From contig NZ_FNHN01000004.1 in the NCBI RefSeq assembly GCF_900103525.1, positions 248,001 to 312,000 of the forward strand: a DNA stretch of 64,000 nt, given 5' to 3'. Source of the DNA: Bacillus sp. OK048 (GTDB taxonomy: Bacteria > Bacillota > Bacilli > Bacillales > Cytobacillaceae). Below the pieces are notes generated by a model. The model saw nothing but the letters and a program-made list of their open reading frames with translations, ran no database searches and was not told where the DNA came from. Positions 63,188 to 64,000 of this stretch are shown here, in pieces. Position 1 is the first letter of the stretch. Each line of letters begins with the position of its first letter. The translations under genes were made by a program, and so were the position numbers.

Positions 63188-63505
63188 TTATGAATAATTT
63201 TCTTCTTTATTGCTGTAAATTTCATAAGCAAAATATCCAAATAATAAACCTATTCCAGCTCCCAAACAAATTGTAGATAATAAAGTGATTGGGAAAAATA
63301 TGCTAAGAAGTATAGCAACAGCACAACCAATCATCATTCCAAGTGGTATTAGACTATCTAATAAATTTTGAGCACCTTTTGACTTTTTCTTACCCAGGGT
63401 GCCTTTCTTGTATTTATGTTTCATTCTTATAACTACAAAAACTGCAATCCCGCCCACTAGTACAACAGGTAGTAAAATACGAACAATTTCCAAAACTAAG
63501 CCCAT
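63188..63505 (-). CDS. Three-helix membrane protein of unknown function
   Basis: Not recognised. 105 residues with helices about 6-27, 51-71 and 74-95, a strongly basic loop between the first two ('KHKYKKGTLGKKKSKG') and an acidic end. AAGGAATG-type site before the ATG. Close to another small membrane protein gene upstream on the same strand (63648 onward), suggesting a shared role or operon. Confidence 0.7.
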   Translation of the reverse strand: MGLVLEIVRILLPVVLVGGIAVFVVIRMKHKYKKGTLGKKKSKGAQNLLDSLIPLGMMIGCAVAILLSIFFPITLLSTICLGAGIGLLFGYFAYEIYSNKEENYS

Positions 63506-63647
63506 ATTAGAACATTCCTTTCTTTCGCTTCATTAACATCTTATAAATAACTAACCTCCTTCGTTCGTTTAATAACTTCAACAAAAAGGTACGTAATCCT
63601 TTTCGGATCTACACACCCTTTAATGAAAAATTGAAAAGATTATCCCC

Positions 63648-64000
63648 TTATTCCTCGATATTTTCATCTTGTCGTTTTGTTCGTAGATTATAAATATAAA
63701 CTATTGGAATAAGACCGCAAATAAATAGTATTCCACCTATAATTACCCCATTGATTATTGTAAAGCCATCAGTAATAGATACAAAAAATCCGACAACTGT
63801 TGAAATTAAAATAAGCACAACCAGTGAAATTCTTAGACTCTTTTGCGGGTTAATTTTATTACTTTCATGGTCTGCACCAATACTCATTGATAAATATGCA
63901 GAAATAACTGTGGTTATCATAAATACAATCCATAGGGGATTTTCTCTCATTCCGTCTAACCCTTTTGTAACTAAGTCATATCCTAAAATTCCAAGAATAC
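63648..64000 (-). CDS. Membrane protein, probably extending past the window
   Basis: The frame ending at 63648 gives three hydrophobic helices ('IVFMITTVISAYLSMSIGA', 'LVVLILISTVVGFFVSI', 'IIGGILFICGLIPIVYIYN'). An ATG at 63950 has no good ribosome binding site. The frame stays open upstream to the window edge, reading 'ILGILGYDLVTKGLDG', which looks like coding sequence. So the true start is likely outside and the gene is partial here. Not recognised. Confidence 0.6.
   Translation of the reverse strand, partial: ILGILGYDLVTKGLDGMRENPLWIVFMITTVISAYLSMSIGADHESNKINPQKSLRISLVVLILISTVVGFFVSITDGFTIINGVIIGGILFICGLIPIVYIYNLRTKRQDENIEE

Overview
The window looks like a chromosomal segment of a spore-forming low-GC Bacillota, most likely a Bacillaceae member close to Bacillus/Neobacillus. 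The grounds are AT-rich DNA, strong AGGAGG-type ribosome binding sites, frequent TTG/GTG starts, LicT/BglG antitermination, a preQ1-I riboswitch, YesM/YesN-type two-component systems, XylR-like ROK repressors and a PurR-type operator. No rRNA, tRNA, CRISPR array or prophage was seen.

Layout. 0-5.5 kb: a partial SRPBCC gene, a decayed EamA transporter, a DUF4097 protein, a PAS-GGDEF-EAL protein and a MATE remnant. 5.5-19.3 kb: a sugar cluster, in which a ThuA, Gfo/Idh, TIM-barrel isomerase and GH13 glucosidase operon faces an AraC regulator, followed by a second Gfo/Idh gene, a YesMN-like sensor/regulator pair and a binding-protein sugar ABC importer without its own ATPase. A 20-bp operator-like sequence precedes both the ThuA operon and the importer. 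19.4-21.3 kb: an SDR gene with no standard start codon, a MITE-like element, a truncated hemoglobin and a VOC protein. 21.3-27.5 kb: a beta-glucoside PTS locus with two GH1 enzymes, a IIBCA permease and a LicT-type antiterminator, controlled by three RAT/terminator modules. 27.6-31.7 kb: a complete ECF transporter module (S, T, A2, A1) divergent from a preQ1-riboswitch-controlled queT. 31.7-33.3 kb: a response regulator with a truncated kinase.

33.3-48.2 kb is the most interesting part. One operon carries a LarA-family (nickel-pincer racemase/epimerase) gene, an SDR, larE, gluconokinase, larB, larC1 and larC2. Beside it lie 6-phosphogluconate dehydrogenase, glucuronate isomerase (UxaC), a GPH-family sugar symporter and two paralogous ROK repressors with matching palindromic operators. 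No mannonate dehydratase (UxuA) or KDG kinase/aldolase is present. Together the genes suggest an unconventional route: glucuronate to fructuronate to mannonate, nickel-dependent C2 epimerisation to gluconate, then gluconate-6-P and ribulose-5-P. The locus supplies its own cofactor biosynthesis genes (LarB, LarE, LarC).

48.5-64 kb is a mixed accessory/housekeeping stretch: DinB-like protein, DnaQ-like exonuclease, TetR/MBL pair with a double operator, DoxX, a purine permease with a PurR-type operator, several short proteins, a PLA2-like protein, a small HD hydrolase, an esterase, GNATs and a glutathionyl-hydroquinone-reductase-like protein. It also holds striking non-coding structures: two tandem 122-bp copies each ending in its own terminator (candidate small RNAs), eleven 52-bp tandem hairpin repeats, and a 701-bp non-coding block bounded by 16-bp inverted repeats.
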